This document shows, piece after piece, positions 50,568 through 59,043 of a stretch of DNA of 64,000 nt. The position numbers were made by a program, and so were the translations under genes. Positions within the stretch are counted from its first letter, which is position 1. Each line of letters starts with the position of its first letter. The DNA lies in the NCBI GenBank assembly GCA_031549185.1, contig JAVBQG010000002.1, positions 1-64,000 of the forward strand, in the 5' to 3' direction. Below the pieces are notes generated by a model. The model worked only from the letters and a program-made list of their open reading frames with translations, was not told where the DNA came from and searched no databases. The stretch is from JAVBQG01 sp031549185. Lineage in GTDB: Bacteria > Synergistota > Synergistia > Synergistales > Synergistaceae.

Positions 50568-52157
50568 ATGCGTATATCCGGATCGATGAAATTTTCACTG
50601 ACGATGTTGTTTCTCCTTTTGTTTTTGGGGTCACTGGGAGGTACGGCAGCCCAGGCCGCAACGTACGGAGAGATCGCCAGCCTGGCGGGGACGCCTAGCC
50701 TGAGCGGCTCCAGAGGCGGCTACAATGTGACGCTGATCGCGTCGCAGCAGACGGCGCTCACGATCACCGCGACGGCCGCCTCTACGGCGACGGACAACAC
50801 AGGCACGAGGATCAAGTGGAGCGTGATCGGCGATACCGGTACGACCTCTGTCCCCACGATCGTTCCGACGGACGGTCTCTCCACGCTCGATGCGACGAAC
50901 ACGGCGACGTGCAGCATTCAGTTCGCCAACCCTTCGGCGAGCGACCGCTTCACCGTCACGGCGCAACTGGTGGACGCCGCGGGGGCGAATGTCGGCGCGA
51001 ACGCCGTCGTGCGGGTTTTGTTCGTCGTCCCGGTTCCCATCGCGGGCGTGACGCTCGACAGTAACACGCTCTCCGTTCGCCAGGGCGGGAGACCGGTGTA
51101 TTTGAAGGCGATTCCGTCGCCCTCGACCGCGACCGGCGTCTCCTACACATGGTTCTCGAAAAACCCGACCGTTGCGGCGGTCACGCAGATGACCACCACC
51201 TCCCCGGACATGGCGCTCGTGACGGGCGCCTACCCCGGTTACAGCACACAGGTCGAGGTGCAGGCGCTCGGCTACGGCAACGCGACGTATAGCGCAACTT
51301 GCAACGTCACCGTCGTCGGCAAGGGGGAGATTGCGGACGACATGAAGATCGCGCCCGTCATGGGGACCGCCGGGGAAGCGAACATTATCGGCCTGTACGC
51401 CGTCGACTCCACGTTCGTCTCCGACGCCTACGCGCTGACGGACACGACGATCAAGGCCTCCTCCGGCATGGGCAGCTCGGGCACGCCCAGATACCTTCTC
51501 ACGGCGGCCGGAATCTATCCCATGCCGCTTGTGAACGTCGATCGCGCCGGCATCATGACAGCCCTCGGCTCCACGAACTATTCGACTACCACGGTGGGCG
51601 CGCTGCGTTTCGACCTCGACTTCGCGCCCCCGATGGCGCGGGGAGACATGGTGCCCTTCGTCCTCGCGTTCAAACTGGACGGCGCCTACTACCCAGACGG
51701 AAAGACGGCGGTCTCCAAGCCGCTGACTCCCACCGCTTTCCAGAATGAGTTCAGGCTGCTCAAGTATTTCGAACGCAACAACAAGCGCTACGTCATCAAC
51801 ATCAGCGACATTCTGCAGAAGAAGTCGGCGAACGCCTACGTCAAGATGACGAACGACTACATCCAGCTGGTGCCGCTCGTGGTCTTCGTGGATGACGTCG
51901 CGCCCGCCACGGGCTGCGATCAGCGCGTGGGCGCGCAGAACGAGTACGGCGTAAAATACGATCAGGCGAATAAGCTTCTCTTCATCTACGACGGCAGCGC
52001 GAACACCAAGGTTGAGGATCCGATCGTGCTCGAGCGCAAGACAGGCTCCGGCGGTGGCGGTGGCGGCGGTGGATGTTCGACCTCGACCGGCATGGCGGGC
52101 GCGATGCTGCTCCTTGCCGCGGTGACGCCTCTTGTCGTTCGCAGGAAGAAGTCCTGA
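50568..52157 (+). CDS. Secreted Ig-like protein with Synerg-CTERM sorting signal
   Basis: 529 residues. N-terminal signal peptide (FSLTMLFLLLFLGSLGGTAAQA), Ser/Thr-rich beta-type domains of bacterial Ig-like (Big) style (VTLDSNTLSVRQGGRPVYLKA), then GSG plus eight glycines, Cys503, a hydrophobic segment MAGAMLLLAAVTPLVV and RRKKS. That tail is the Synerg-CTERM pattern, thought to be processed and anchored at the cell surface, and is nearly restricted to Synergistota. ATG 50568 has GGGGGAG eight bases upstream. Confidence 0.85.
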   Translation: MRISGSMKFSLTMLFLLLFLGSLGGTAAQAATYGEIASLAGTPSLSGSRGGYNVTLIASQQTALTITATAASTATDNTGTRIKWSVIGDTGTTSVPTIVPTDGLSTLDATNTATCSIQFANPSASDRFTVTAQLVDAAGANVGANAVVRVLFVVPVPIAGVTLDSNTLSVRQGGRPVYLKAIPSPSTATGVSYTWFSKNPTVAAVTQMTTTSPDMALVTGAYPGYSTQVEVQALGYGNATYSATCNVTVVGKGEIADDMKIAPVMGTAGEANIIGLYAVDSTFVSDAYALTDTTIKASSGMGSSGTPRYLLTAAGIYPMPLVNVDRAGIMTALGSTNYSTTTVGALRFDLDFAPPMARGDMVPFVLAFKLDGAYYPDGKTAVSKPLTPTAFQNEFRLLKYFERNNKRYVINISDILQKKSANAYVKMTNDYIQLVPLVVFVDDVAPATGCDQRVGAQNEYGVKYDQANKLLFIYDGSANTKVEDPIVLERKTGSGGGGGGGGCSTSTGMAGAMLLLAAVTPLVVRRKKS

Positions 52158-54138
52158 CCGGTTCGATCGTACGGATACGGCGAAGGGGCGCGCGCTGCGC
52201 CCCTTCGCTCTTTTGCTCCTCGCGCTCCTTTCCTCGCTTCTCGCCACGCTCGCGTCGGCCGAGCCGCCGCACTTGCCCGAAATTCCCTACGGCGGGTACA
52301 ACGTCGACCGCGACCCCTCGTTTGCGCGGCGCCTCTATCCCGCGGTATTGAAAAGATACTTCGACCTGAAAACCCGGGATGTCGTTCTTCACTCGCCGAC
52401 GCTCGATCGTATGGCTTCGAGCTCCGGAGGCAACTTCGCCTCGGACGCGTCCGGCGCCGCCGCCCGCTTTACCACGAACGAGGAGATGTCGGATTTCCTC
52501 GCGCGCTTGCCCTCCACGCGCATGCGGCGGCAGAGCCTCGCCACGATCGCGTCGAAGAACAAAAACGGCGGGACCGAGGCGCTTTTCGCGCTGCCTCTGT
52601 TGACCTTCAGCAAGCCGTCCGTCGAGAGCCTCACTGAACTTCGGGCGCTCGGCAAGCCGGTCGTCTGGTTTCAGGCGCAGATACACGGCGACGAGCCGGC
52701 TGGCGCGGAGGCGATGATGGTCCTCGCGCGCGATCTCGCCGAGGACCGGGAGAATCTGCTGGATTCTATCTCCGTCGTGGTCGTGCCGCGCGTCAACGTG
52801 GACGGCGCCTGGCGCAATCAGCGGGGGACGAACTCGGCCGATCCGGACTTCGAGAACCTGGATCTCAACCGGGACGCGCTGGCCGTCCTCTCGCCGATCA
52901 CGCGCGCGCTGCGCGGCGCGTTCCTCGCCTGCCGCCCGCACGTGTTCGTCGATTTCCACGAAATGGGGTATGCCGTGGACGGCTCGGGGGAGTACGCGAA
53001 CCCGGGGAATTCGGGGTCTCTCATCCGGCATCGCTACTACAACGATTACGACCTCGCGATACTCGTGGCTCATCCGTACAATACGCCGGGAAAAATCACG
53101 GAGCTCGCGCGCGAATTGGAGTCCGGCGTCGCCAGAGACGCCCTCTCCGCGGGGTTGAAAGCGGAGCGCTACGTTTACGACGCGGACTGGATCGTGGGGG
53201 CCGAGAGCGTCGTTCGGCAGTTGCGCGGCGCCTCCGGAACGACGTTTCTCGTGCGCCCCGCCCGCATGATGGAGGGCCCCCCCGACGAGTGCATCTCGGA
53301 TTCGGCGGCCGCACTGAGCCCGGCAGTCTCCCTGCTCGTCGAGACGCGCGCGCCGAAAATTCTGACCAACTTCAAGACCAGGGTCTACGCGCACTACGTA
53401 GCGGCATCGTCGATCCTGCGGCAGGTAGTTGCCCGCCCCGATGCGTTTGCCGAGGCAGTGGAGGGCGGTGCCCGGGGTATCTCCGAGATGGGACGGAATC
53501 CAGCCGCGGCGGATGATGTCGTATTGTGGGCGAGGCAGGGGGAGGAGCGGGGAGTCTCTCTGTCCACCCTGGCTCCGGACGCTTCGAAGCGCGGCGTATC
53601 GACGGAGAGTTTCAAACTCGGGAGGTTTTACGGCAACCGGCTCCTGACGCCGGTCAAATCCGTCAGGCGTCCGTATGCCTATATCCTCTCCGCCGACGAG
53701 GCGAACGCGCCGCAGCTTGCAGCGCGCCTCGCGCTGACGGGCGTGGCGCTGAGCCGTCTGCCCGGGAGGGCGACGCTTCGCGTAGAGGTCTATACGGTGC
53801 GCTCCGTGGCGCCGGCCGAGGGGCCGGCGTTGGGCTACGCGACGCGCAGCGGCGACTACTTTCCGATGAACCGGACGTTGACGCACGCGATCGACGGTGT
53901 GAGCGCGTCGCCGGGGGAGAGAACTTTCCCGAAGGGCACGTATTTTTTCCGCATGTCGCAGCCCTCAGCAAACCTCGCTGCTCTGGCGGTCGAACCGATG
54001 GCCAACCGCAACCTCGGCAACTACTGGTACACGCTCTCGCGCGAGTATAAAGCGAGCGCGGCCCTGGGGTTCCTGCCATTTCGGATCGGCGGGGAGTTCC
54101 CCGTGTATCGTTGTATGGAGCCGATCGACCTGCCCTAA
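52132..54138 (+). CDS. Secreted M14-family zinc carboxypeptidase
   Basis: 668 residues from a TTG start that overlaps the upstream gene; start uncertain, as no ATG occurs before the signal segment PFALLLLALLSSLLATLASA. Zinc ligands His185 and Glu188 (QIHGDEPAGAEAM) and His276 (DFHEMGY); candidate catalytic Glu404 in SLLVETRAP. The RGTNSADPDFENLDLNRD segment is typical of M14 peptidases. Likely periplasmic or surface peptide degradation, co-transcribed with the Synerg-CTERM gene. Confidence 0.85.
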   Translation: MSFAGRSPDRFDRTDTAKGRALRPFALLLLALLSSLLATLASAEPPHLPEIPYGGYNVDRDPSFARRLYPAVLKRYFDLKTRDVVLHSPTLDRMASSSGGNFASDASGAAARFTTNEEMSDFLARLPSTRMRRQSLATIASKNKNGGTEALFALPLLTFSKPSVESLTELRALGKPVVWFQAQIHGDEPAGAEAMMVLARDLAEDRENLLDSISVVVVPRVNVDGAWRNQRGTNSADPDFENLDLNRDALAVLSPITRALRGAFLACRPHVFVDFHEMGYAVDGSGEYANPGNSGSLIRHRYYNDYDLAILVAHPYNTPGKITELARELESGVARDALSAGLKAERYVYDADWIVGAESVVRQLRGASGTTFLVRPARMMEGPPDECISDSAAALSPAVSLLVETRAPKILTNFKTRVYAHYVAASSILRQVVARPDAFAEAVEGGARGISEMGRNPAAADDVVLWARQGEERGVSLSTLAPDASKRGVSTESFKLGRFYGNRLLTPVKSVRRPYAYILSADEANAPQLAARLALTGVALSRLPGRATLRVEVYTVRSVAPAEGPALGYATRSGDYFPMNRTLTHAIDGVSASPGERTFPKGTYFFRMSQPSANLAALAVEPMANRNLGNYWYTLSREYKASAALGFLPFRIGGEFPVYRCMEPIDLP

Positions 54139-54141
54139 AAA

Positions 54142-54170
54142 GCCGCTCGCCCTCTTTGCGGGCGAACGGC
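54142..54170. terminator. Hairpin between convergent peptidase and XRE genes
   Basis: GCCGCTCGCCC (54142-54152) pairs, with one mismatch, with GGGCGAACGGC (54160-54170); A-run before, no clear T-run after. Confidence 0.45.
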
Positions 54171-54196
54171 AGGTCGGCATGAATCCGTTTTCGCGG

Positions 54197-54691
54197 TCAA
54201 TCGGACGATTCCTTGTCCTCCAGCAATTTCTCGACCAGCGTACCAACCCTCTCCAGGTCGAGCGCCAGGCTATTCAATTCTCTTCGGGTGGCCAGGTGTC
54301 CCTCCCTGCCCAGGGAGTCGTACAGATCCCTGCACCTCCTCAGACAGCTGAACATTGGGCGCGCGGCGCGAACGGGAGATACGTCCGTGTCGCGGAGCCA
54401 CAGCCGCTCTCTGCGGCGTTCGACGAATTCGCGTGGGGCGGCCGCCTCCACGGCGGGTATGGGTTTGTGTTCGGGGTCGTTCGAATCGCCGCGAAGGTAC
54501 GAGAAGGATACGTCGAGAGCGCCGACGATCTTTCGCAAGATCTCGTCGGGGAGTTCCTGCTCCGACGTCTCCCAGTAGTTGACTGTCGTATCCGAGATAC
54601 TCAGAGCCGCAGCCAGGTCCGCCGCGCTCATGTTCCTCAGCTCTCTCGCCTGTTTGATTCGTTCACCGAAGGATATTTGCGTACAGTTCAT
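54197..54691 (-). CDS. XRE-family helix-turn-helix regulator
   Basis: 164 residues. N-terminal HTH: FGERIKQARELRNMSAADLAAALSISDTTVNYWETSEQELPDEILRKIVGALDVSFSYLRG. The C-terminal half (LRRCRDLYDSLGREGHLATRRELNSLALDLERVGTLVEKLLEDKE) is helical and unassigned. Single gene; target unknown. Confidence 0.88.
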   Translation of the reverse strand: MNCTQISFGERIKQARELRNMSAADLAAALSISDTTVNYWETSEQELPDEILRKIVGALDVSFSYLRGDSNDPEHKPIPAVEAAAPREFVERRRERLWLRDTDVSPVRAARPMFSCLRRCRDLYDSLGREGHLATRRELNSLALDLERVGTLVEKLLEDKESSD

Positions 54692-54822
54692 CCATAATAC
54701 CTCGTACCATATTTTTTCGTACGCGCCCGAATGGCGTACGTTCAGTATAGCACCAGAAGGTTCTTTTTGTGTGTAAAATTGCGAAGCTGGCAGCCCTCGC
54801 CCGCGATTCCGTCGACTTTTCG

Positions 54823-55386
54823 TCAGCGTAGGAATTCGAGCTTCGAAATCTTCGTGTCGTGATCCAGAACGGTGTTCTTGAGGTTGTTCACGGTGCTTTG
54901 GAGGTCGGTGATCCTGCCGTTCTGCGCTTCGAGCTTGTCTTTGAGGCTGTTTTTCTCCGCCTCCAGCCGCTCGACGCGGGCGTTCAGCGCTGCCACCTCT
55001 TCCTTGAGCCCGGAGGTGTAGGTGAAGCTCAGGCTGACGAGCAGCATGACCACAAAGACCACGACGATCAGGGCGGCGGCGGTGACGAACAACTTTTTTC
55101 TCGTTTCGCCCGGTACGATGGTGGAGGCGGGGTATTCGGGCTCCGGGAGCGGCGCCGTCTCCGGGCGCGAGAAGACGTTCGCCTCGCCGCGGCCGGCCGG
55201 CCGCGAAAGCATCTTCTCCTTCGCCTCGTCCAATTCGAGGAGAAGGGCCTTCGTCTGCTCGTGCTCCTCCGTTCCCTCCTCGAAGTTCGCCGGGTTCAGG
55301 TAGAGTTTCCGCCTGTTGTACGCTTCCTCGATCTCCCTCTCGGTCGCGCCTTCCGGAATGCCGAGCAATTCATGCGGTGGTCTCAT
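54823..55386 (-). CDS. Membrane protein with J-domain-like N-terminus and coiled coil
   Basis: 187 residues. MRPPHELLGIPEGATEREIEEAYNRRKLYLNP resembles helices I-II of a J-domain, but the HPD tripeptide that activates DnaK is replaced by LNP. One transmembrane helix (LFVTAAALIVVVFVVMLLVSLSF) and a heptad-like C-terminal coiled coil (EEVAALNARVERLEAEKNSLKDKLEAQNGRITDLQSTVNNLKN). Might be a membrane scaffold rather than a co-chaperone. Confidence 0.7.
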   Translation of the reverse strand: MRPPHELLGIPEGATEREIEEAYNRRKLYLNPANFEEGTEEHEQTKALLLELDEAKEKMLSRPAGRGEANVFSRPETAPLPEPEYPASTIVPGETRKKLFVTAAALIVVVFVVMLLVSLSFTYTSGLKEEVAALNARVERLEAEKNSLKDKLEAQNGRITDLQSTVNNLKNTVLDHDTKISKLEFLR

Positions 55387-55697
55387 GTGTTCACCTCACT
55401 GTGGCGTTGGAACGAAATAAAGTTTAACCTATATTCATTACATAATACCAAATGGTTTTGTTGCGTCAAGGCCGGCTATAAATTGAGAGCTGGGCGGGAA
55501 ATTCTGCCGACGGCCTGAATCGCGACGCCACCACCCCGCCCGGCGCGAACGAGCTCTTCGGCCTGCTCGTCGACTGGTGCGGGGAAAATTTGAGGGCGGT
55601 TTGATTTTGGGGAAACACAAAGCGAAACGCCTTGCTTTTTCCGGGGAAAGAGCAAGGCGTTCGATCTTTCGAGCAAGGCGATCGCCCGATAGGATCG
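55387..55697. other. Intergenic region with possible gene remnant and hairpin
   Basis: About 310 bases with no complete gene. On the plus strand a frame ending at 55604 reads DATTPPGANELFGLLVDW then CGENLRAV stop, with a stop a little upstream, looking like the tail of a lost gene. AACGCCTTGCT (55626-55636) pairs with AGCAAGGCGTT (55651-55661) downstream of the minus-strand GGDEF-like gene and may terminate it. Confidence 0.45.
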
Positions 55698-56588
55698 TCA
55701 GCGCACGATCGAGCTTCTGCCCTTTTTCTTCGCCTCGTCCATTTTCTTCGCCGCGACGGCGACGAGCTCTTCCGACGACGCGGCTTCTCCCTGCGATGCG
55801 ATTCCCATGCTGACCGTCACGTGGATCGGTTGTCCCCTGTAGTTGATGACGGTCCCCTCTATCCTGTCGCGGAGGCGCTCGCACACCTCCTCGCAGGCCT
55901 CCGGGGCCAGGCCGGAGAAGCAGATGAGGAAGCTCTCGTCGTCGTAGCGGGCGGCAATGTCCGACTCGCTGCGAATGAAAGTGGAGATGAGTCCCCCCAC
56001 AGATGCAAGAACGAACTCGGCGCAGGTCCCGCCGTATTTTTCGTGGAGGGACGGTGGGTCGAAACAGAGCATGGCGACGGAGAAATCCGCGCCGCTCTCC
56101 GCATGTTTGTTTAAAATACCTTTAAGATGGCCGATGATGAACGGGCGATTCTTGAGTCCGGTCAACATGTCGATCGAGGCGGAGGCGTTGAGCTTGTTTA
56201 TGAAGTCCATAATCTCGTTCCGCAAGGCGTCGTTCCCCACCTCGCCCCCGGTGAATCTCGTGATGTCTTTGATCAGCTCCACGACGATCTTCTCGTCGTT
56301 GTAGTCCAGCGGGATGGAGATGACGAGAAATACTTCGTTGCCGATGTGTTCGAACTTGACGACCTGTTCGCCGGTGTGGAATGCGCGCGCGGACGAGCAG
56401 TTGGTGCACCGTTCCCCGCTCCCGAAAATATCGGCGCAAGCCCCGCCCGTCTTGGCCAGTTTGTTTCCCTCATACTCGAATAACTGTCCTGAAACCGGAT
56501 CGACGACTCTGACAAGGTCGAAGATAGATAGAAAAACGTTCTTTTCATGCAAGAACTTGTGAATGTCTGCAAACCGCACTAAACTCAT
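55698..56588 (-). CDS. PAS plus degenerate GGDEF-domain protein
   Basis: 296 residues from MSLVRFADIHKFL (ATG 56588 with GGAGAGGGG upstream). PAS-like N-terminal part with Cys pairs (GACADIFGSGERCTNCSSARAF). The second half aligns with GGDEF domains (DMLTGLKNRPFIIGHLKGIL, VSMGIASQGEAASSEELVAVAAKKMDEAKKKGRS), but the active-site loop is RYDDESF instead of RYGGDEF and the inhibitory-site Arg is missing. Probably not a cyclase; perhaps a nucleotide-binding or partner protein. Confidence 0.85.
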   Translation of the reverse strand: MSLVRFADIHKFLHEKNVFLSIFDLVRVVDPVSGQLFEYEGNKLAKTGGACADIFGSGERCTNCSSARAFHTGEQVVKFEHIGNEVFLVISIPLDYNDEKIVVELIKDITRFTGGEVGNDALRNEIMDFINKLNASASIDMLTGLKNRPFIIGHLKGILNKHAESGADFSVAMLCFDPPSLHEKYGGTCAEFVLASVGGLISTFIRSESDIAARYDDESFLICFSGLAPEACEEVCERLRDRIEGTVINYRGQPIHVTVSMGIASQGEAASSEELVAVAAKKMDEAKKKGRSSIVR

Positions 56589-57184
56589 GGCCGACCCCTC
56601 TCCGCTCAAATATGTCCAAGGCCCTGTCATGCCCGATAGGGACTTTTCGAGTATATCAGAGTTGCTCAGCCGGTTGCTACTATATATATTAAAGATAGGA
56701 CAAAAGGCTCAGAGGCTGTTGCGCGTTGGCCGTGAACGGATAAATTCTTTTCATCCGCCGTGCAATACAATAGGGGCCGCCTTTTGGAAGCGGCCCCCTT
56801 GGTTACGCGATAGGTGCTAACCGTGTATTTCTTTGCTGTTTTTCCTTACCAGGTGTTGCTTTATGTCGCCTTCGGTGGAGCATTGTTGCCTCTGAATCCT
56901 AACCTTTGGAGCTATTTGGTGCGTTGGTGCTTCTTCAACTATCTCGATCACGTCCCTCTTGGGGGTTGTGGTCACGCTAGCACCTACCGCAGGAGCTTCT
57001 TTCCCGCTCCTGTCACCATTATATGCGCGTGAAATCAAATAAAATCGGATATATTGCCTAGAAAATCGAGAAGGCATTGCGGAGAAAGCGCGAAGCCTGT
57101 CGCGAGAGCGAGAATCAGGGGTTGGTTATCCTGTTCGAATATCTTTTCGACAATGGCGAAGAGGGGAATATCGTCATTTGCACC
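56589..57184. other. A/T-richer region with one candidate small gene and a hairpin
   Basis: About 600 bases without a confident gene. GGGGCCGC (56773-56780) pairs with GCGGCCCC (56790-56797). A minus-strand frame of up to 86 codons (57077-56817) lies just upstream of that hairpin and is listed separately. Nothing else recognisable was found. Confidence 0.5.
56817..57077 (-). CDS. Candidate small protein, unassigned
   Basis: Up to 86 residues; the part SVTTTPKRDVIEIVEEAP looks protein-like and is followed by a basic tail ending NSKEIHG. A GTG start inside (before TTTPKRD) would give a shorter peptide. A GC-rich hairpin 20-45 bases after the stop may be its terminator. No family recognised, and it could be a remnant like its neighbours. 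Confidence 0.3.
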   Translation of the reverse strand: MPSRFSRQYIRFYLISRAYNGDRSGKEAPAVGASVTTTPKRDVIEIVEEAPTHQIAPKVRIQRQQCSTEGDIKQHLVRKNSKEIHG

Positions 57185-57556
57185 CTACCTTCTCCCCAAA
57201 TAATCCGAGTCGATCAGCGCCAAGTCCCCGCCCTTGACCCAGCCTTCGAAAGGTAAGACCGTATGCCACCAAACCTCGTACAGTTCGTAATCCTCGTCGC
57301 TCGGGTCTTTGCCGTTGGTCCGCATTTCGGCATAGCCGACGGTGACGCCGCCACCTGTTTCGAGTCTGCCCTCGACTCTGGACTGTTCGTTTGGCTTCAG
57401 GTGGACGTTCGTGCCGATCTTCGCGGTCGTATGTATTGGTCCGTGGTCGACCCGCACCCAGGTTTTGCTCGTCAGCGACACGAAGGCCATGTGAAGGCAG
57501 ATGTAAAGCAAAAGAATAATCGGTATTACGAAGTAGGATTTACGGATTGTGAACAT
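57185..57556 (-). CDS. Small membrane-anchored protein of unknown function
   Basis: 123 residues: an N-terminal helix (SYFVIPIILLLYICLHMAFVSL) followed by a soluble beta-rich domain (WVRVDHGPIHTTAKIGTNVHLKPNEQSRVEGRLETGGGVTVGYAE). Topology suggests an exported domain on a signal anchor. Its start lies inside the 3' end of the truncated NYN gene, in a segment that resembles the end of the ImmA/IrrE gene at 59040. Confidence 0.55.
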   Translation of the reverse strand: MFTIRKSYFVIPIILLLYICLHMAFVSLTSKTWVRVDHGPIHTTAKIGTNVHLKPNEQSRVEGRLETGGGVTVGYAEMRTNGKDPSDEDYELYEVWWHTVLPFEGWVKGGDLALIDSDYLGRR

Positions 57557-57734
57557 AGTTACTCATAGCCTCCAACCGTGCCGACATCCCTGAAGGAGAA
57601 ACGATTTTTTCTCCCAATGCCCATAAATTCAGCCATTTATATTTTTTAAGCTGAGAAGTGTTATCTGAAGTGTTATTTAGGGAATGATAGAGGTTGAATC
57701 CGTCTATGAAGAGGAGAGCCTTTTTCTTATTCAC
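57540..57734 (-). pseudogene. Truncated NYN-domain (LabA/DUF88-like) gene with a foreign 3' end
   Basis: 64 codons from GTG 57734 (GGAGG upstream). KKALLFIDGFNLYHSLNN and KKYKWLNLWALGEKIV are the start of an NYN nuclease domain, which normally runs to about 200 residues. The frame then switches to MSARLEAMSNYVHNP, whose DNA (57553-57580) closely resembles the last codons of the ImmA/IrrE gene (LAQLEAMGL, 59043-59070). A deletion or recombination joined the two. Confidence 0.6.
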
Positions 57735-57755
57735 AGTGGATGCCTCCTTAGAAAG

Positions 57756-57784
57756 AAAAAAACCGCGCTTGGACGTGATCGCGG
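57756..57784 (-). terminator. Rho-independent terminator upstream of the NYN fragment
   Basis: On the minus strand CCGCG (57784-57780) and CGCGG (57767-57763) enclose a 12-base loop and are followed by seven T. A further perfect hairpin CCACAGAG/CTCTGTGG (57788-57809) precedes it. This arrangement just before an RBS could be an attenuator, or the end of a lost upstream gene. Confidence 0.6.
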
Positions 57785-58150
57785 GGGCCACAGAGATGTA
57801 ACTCTGTGGGGATTCGTTTACACTTGCATGCTAGCAAAGGTAACCCGACAGGTCAATAGAAATTTAGTGGGAATGGTACGAATAGGCATGAATCGGCACA
57901 AATAGACATAATGATGGACTCCACGGTTTAAGATACCGACCTCGGTTTCCATTTCGATAGTCATGATCGAACAGGCCGCGCACGACCTGGCGGATTTGCG
58001 GCGCGAGCTGGCTTCTCTCGAGATGACGAGAAAATTTGATTTTAAAGCGCACGCGGCGTCGGCGGAGGAGTTTCGGAAGGGAGTGGCAAGCTTTACAGGA
58101 AAAGGGTTATCGCTATTTAGTAGCGACAACCCCTTCAATTTGTCTAAAGT
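57785..58150. other. Chromosomal flank of the prophage, no clear gene
   Basis: About 365 bases. A plus-strand frame (57963-58175, beginning MIEQAAHDLADLRREL) has host-like composition at first but runs through the tRNA-Ser terminator and att fragment, so it is at best truncated and is not called. Confidence 0.4.
58100..58132 (-). terminator. Terminator downstream of the tRNA-Ser fragment
   Basis: On the minus strand GGGTTGTCGCTA and TAGCGATAACCC form a 12-bp stem with a 5-base loop, followed by TTTT. It lies 18 bases after the tRNA-like 3' end at 58151, as expected for the original tRNA terminator. Confidence 0.65.
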
Positions 58151-58168
58151 TGGCGGAGAGGGAGGGAT
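58151..58168 (-). other. Candidate prophage attachment site (3' end of a tRNA-Ser)
   Basis: The minus strand reads ATCCCTCCCTCTCCGCCA, matching the 3' part of bacterial tRNA-Ser genes (TTCGAATCCCTCC...CGCCA). The sequence 5' of it is not tRNA, so only the 3' end is present: the residue left when an element integrates in a tRNA gene. The intact tRNA should be at the right-hand junction, outside this window. Confidence 0.6.
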
Positions 58169-58266
58169 CAAGTGATGTTGATTTAATCAGTATTTATAGG
58201 GTGTTATTTTTTATGTGTGCCGATTTGTGTGCCATACAGCATGAGCTGTCTGTGTACCAAGCATTA

Positions 58267-59043
58267 TCAACGTGGCAGCATAGTTTCTTGTAGTAAAGCG
58301 GTAAAAGGCACTGAAACATAGCGACCATACATTAACAGAGGGAGAATGCCCGCAATTGTTCCGGCTACGTGCGCAATGGTAATCTCAAAAAATGTTGAAT
58401 GGGGAATGCCCTGTCCATACTTTTGCTCCAGTAGGGAAAACTGATAACCGGCAGGGTCTCTTTTCTTTTGAATGGCATTGCTAACTATCGTTCCAAGGCA
58501 AGTAAGAAGAATGGCGAGGACGGTCCCCACGACAATATAACCTGCGCAAGCCCAAAATCCAGGGAACCAATCCTTGGGGATTGAAATACCCGCAGCGTAA
58601 AACACTTCGCGAGTTAATGGTTGCGCGATAAATAGGCCTTGGAAAAACAGGGGTACTCCTGGTATTGTTGCCATAGCGCGACCTGTTACGGGTAATATCG
58701 ACAAAATAAGGACAAGCAATAACGCAGTTAACGCAATCTTAGTAAACGGCCACCAGATAACGCGCGCAGCAGGCAAGGGCAAAAAGCCGCCTATTCCTAT
58801 AAGGTATGGAAGGCAAAAAAGGACAAAAAGAGAAATAGCGATAGCTAGAATGATCTCGGTAAATAACCAGCTACACATTGCAAGGAGATGCCCTTTGTTG
58901 CTGTGGACGATAAAATTAGGGAGGACCGTAGTGCCAATTACATAGTTTGTAACCGATATTGTTGTAATTGCGAATACCCAAGCGATGACATGCCAGTCGA
59001 AAAAAGCAATAAGTCCGTTTAATACCGACGATAAAAACATCAC
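58267..59043 (-). CDS. Polytopic membrane protein of the prophage-like element
   Basis: 258 residues with about six hydrophobic segments (for example VIAWVFAITTISVTNYVIG, ILAIAISLFVLFCLPYLIG, IALTALLLVLILSILPV, ACAGYIVVGTVLAILLTCLG). Family not recognised. Its start overlaps the end of the ImmA/IrrE gene by four bases, so the two are expressed together with the repressor. Composition is lower GC than the chromosome. A role in superinfection exclusion is possible but unproven. Confidence 0.7.
   Translation of the reverse strand: MMFLSSVLNGLIAFFDWHVIAWVFAITTISVTNYVIGTTVLPNFIVHSNKGHLLAMCSWLFTEIILAIAISLFVLFCLPYLIGIGGFLPLPAARVIWWPFTKIALTALLLVLILSILPVTGRAMATIPGVPLFFQGLFIAQPLTREVFYAAGISIPKDWFPGFWACAGYIVVGTVLAILLTCLGTIVSNAIQKKRDPAGYQFSLLEQKYGQGIPHSTFFEITIAHVAGTIAGILPLLMYGRYVSVPFTALLQETMLPR

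Noticed and set aside
50631..52247. 538-codon frame antisense to the Synerg-CTERM gene
   Set aside because: Arg/Gly/His-rich shadow with no start signal or domain.
57963..58175. 70-codon plus-strand frame starting MIEQAAHDLADLRREL
   Set aside because: Its second half is the tRNA-Ser terminator stem and att fragment, so it cannot be an intact gene.
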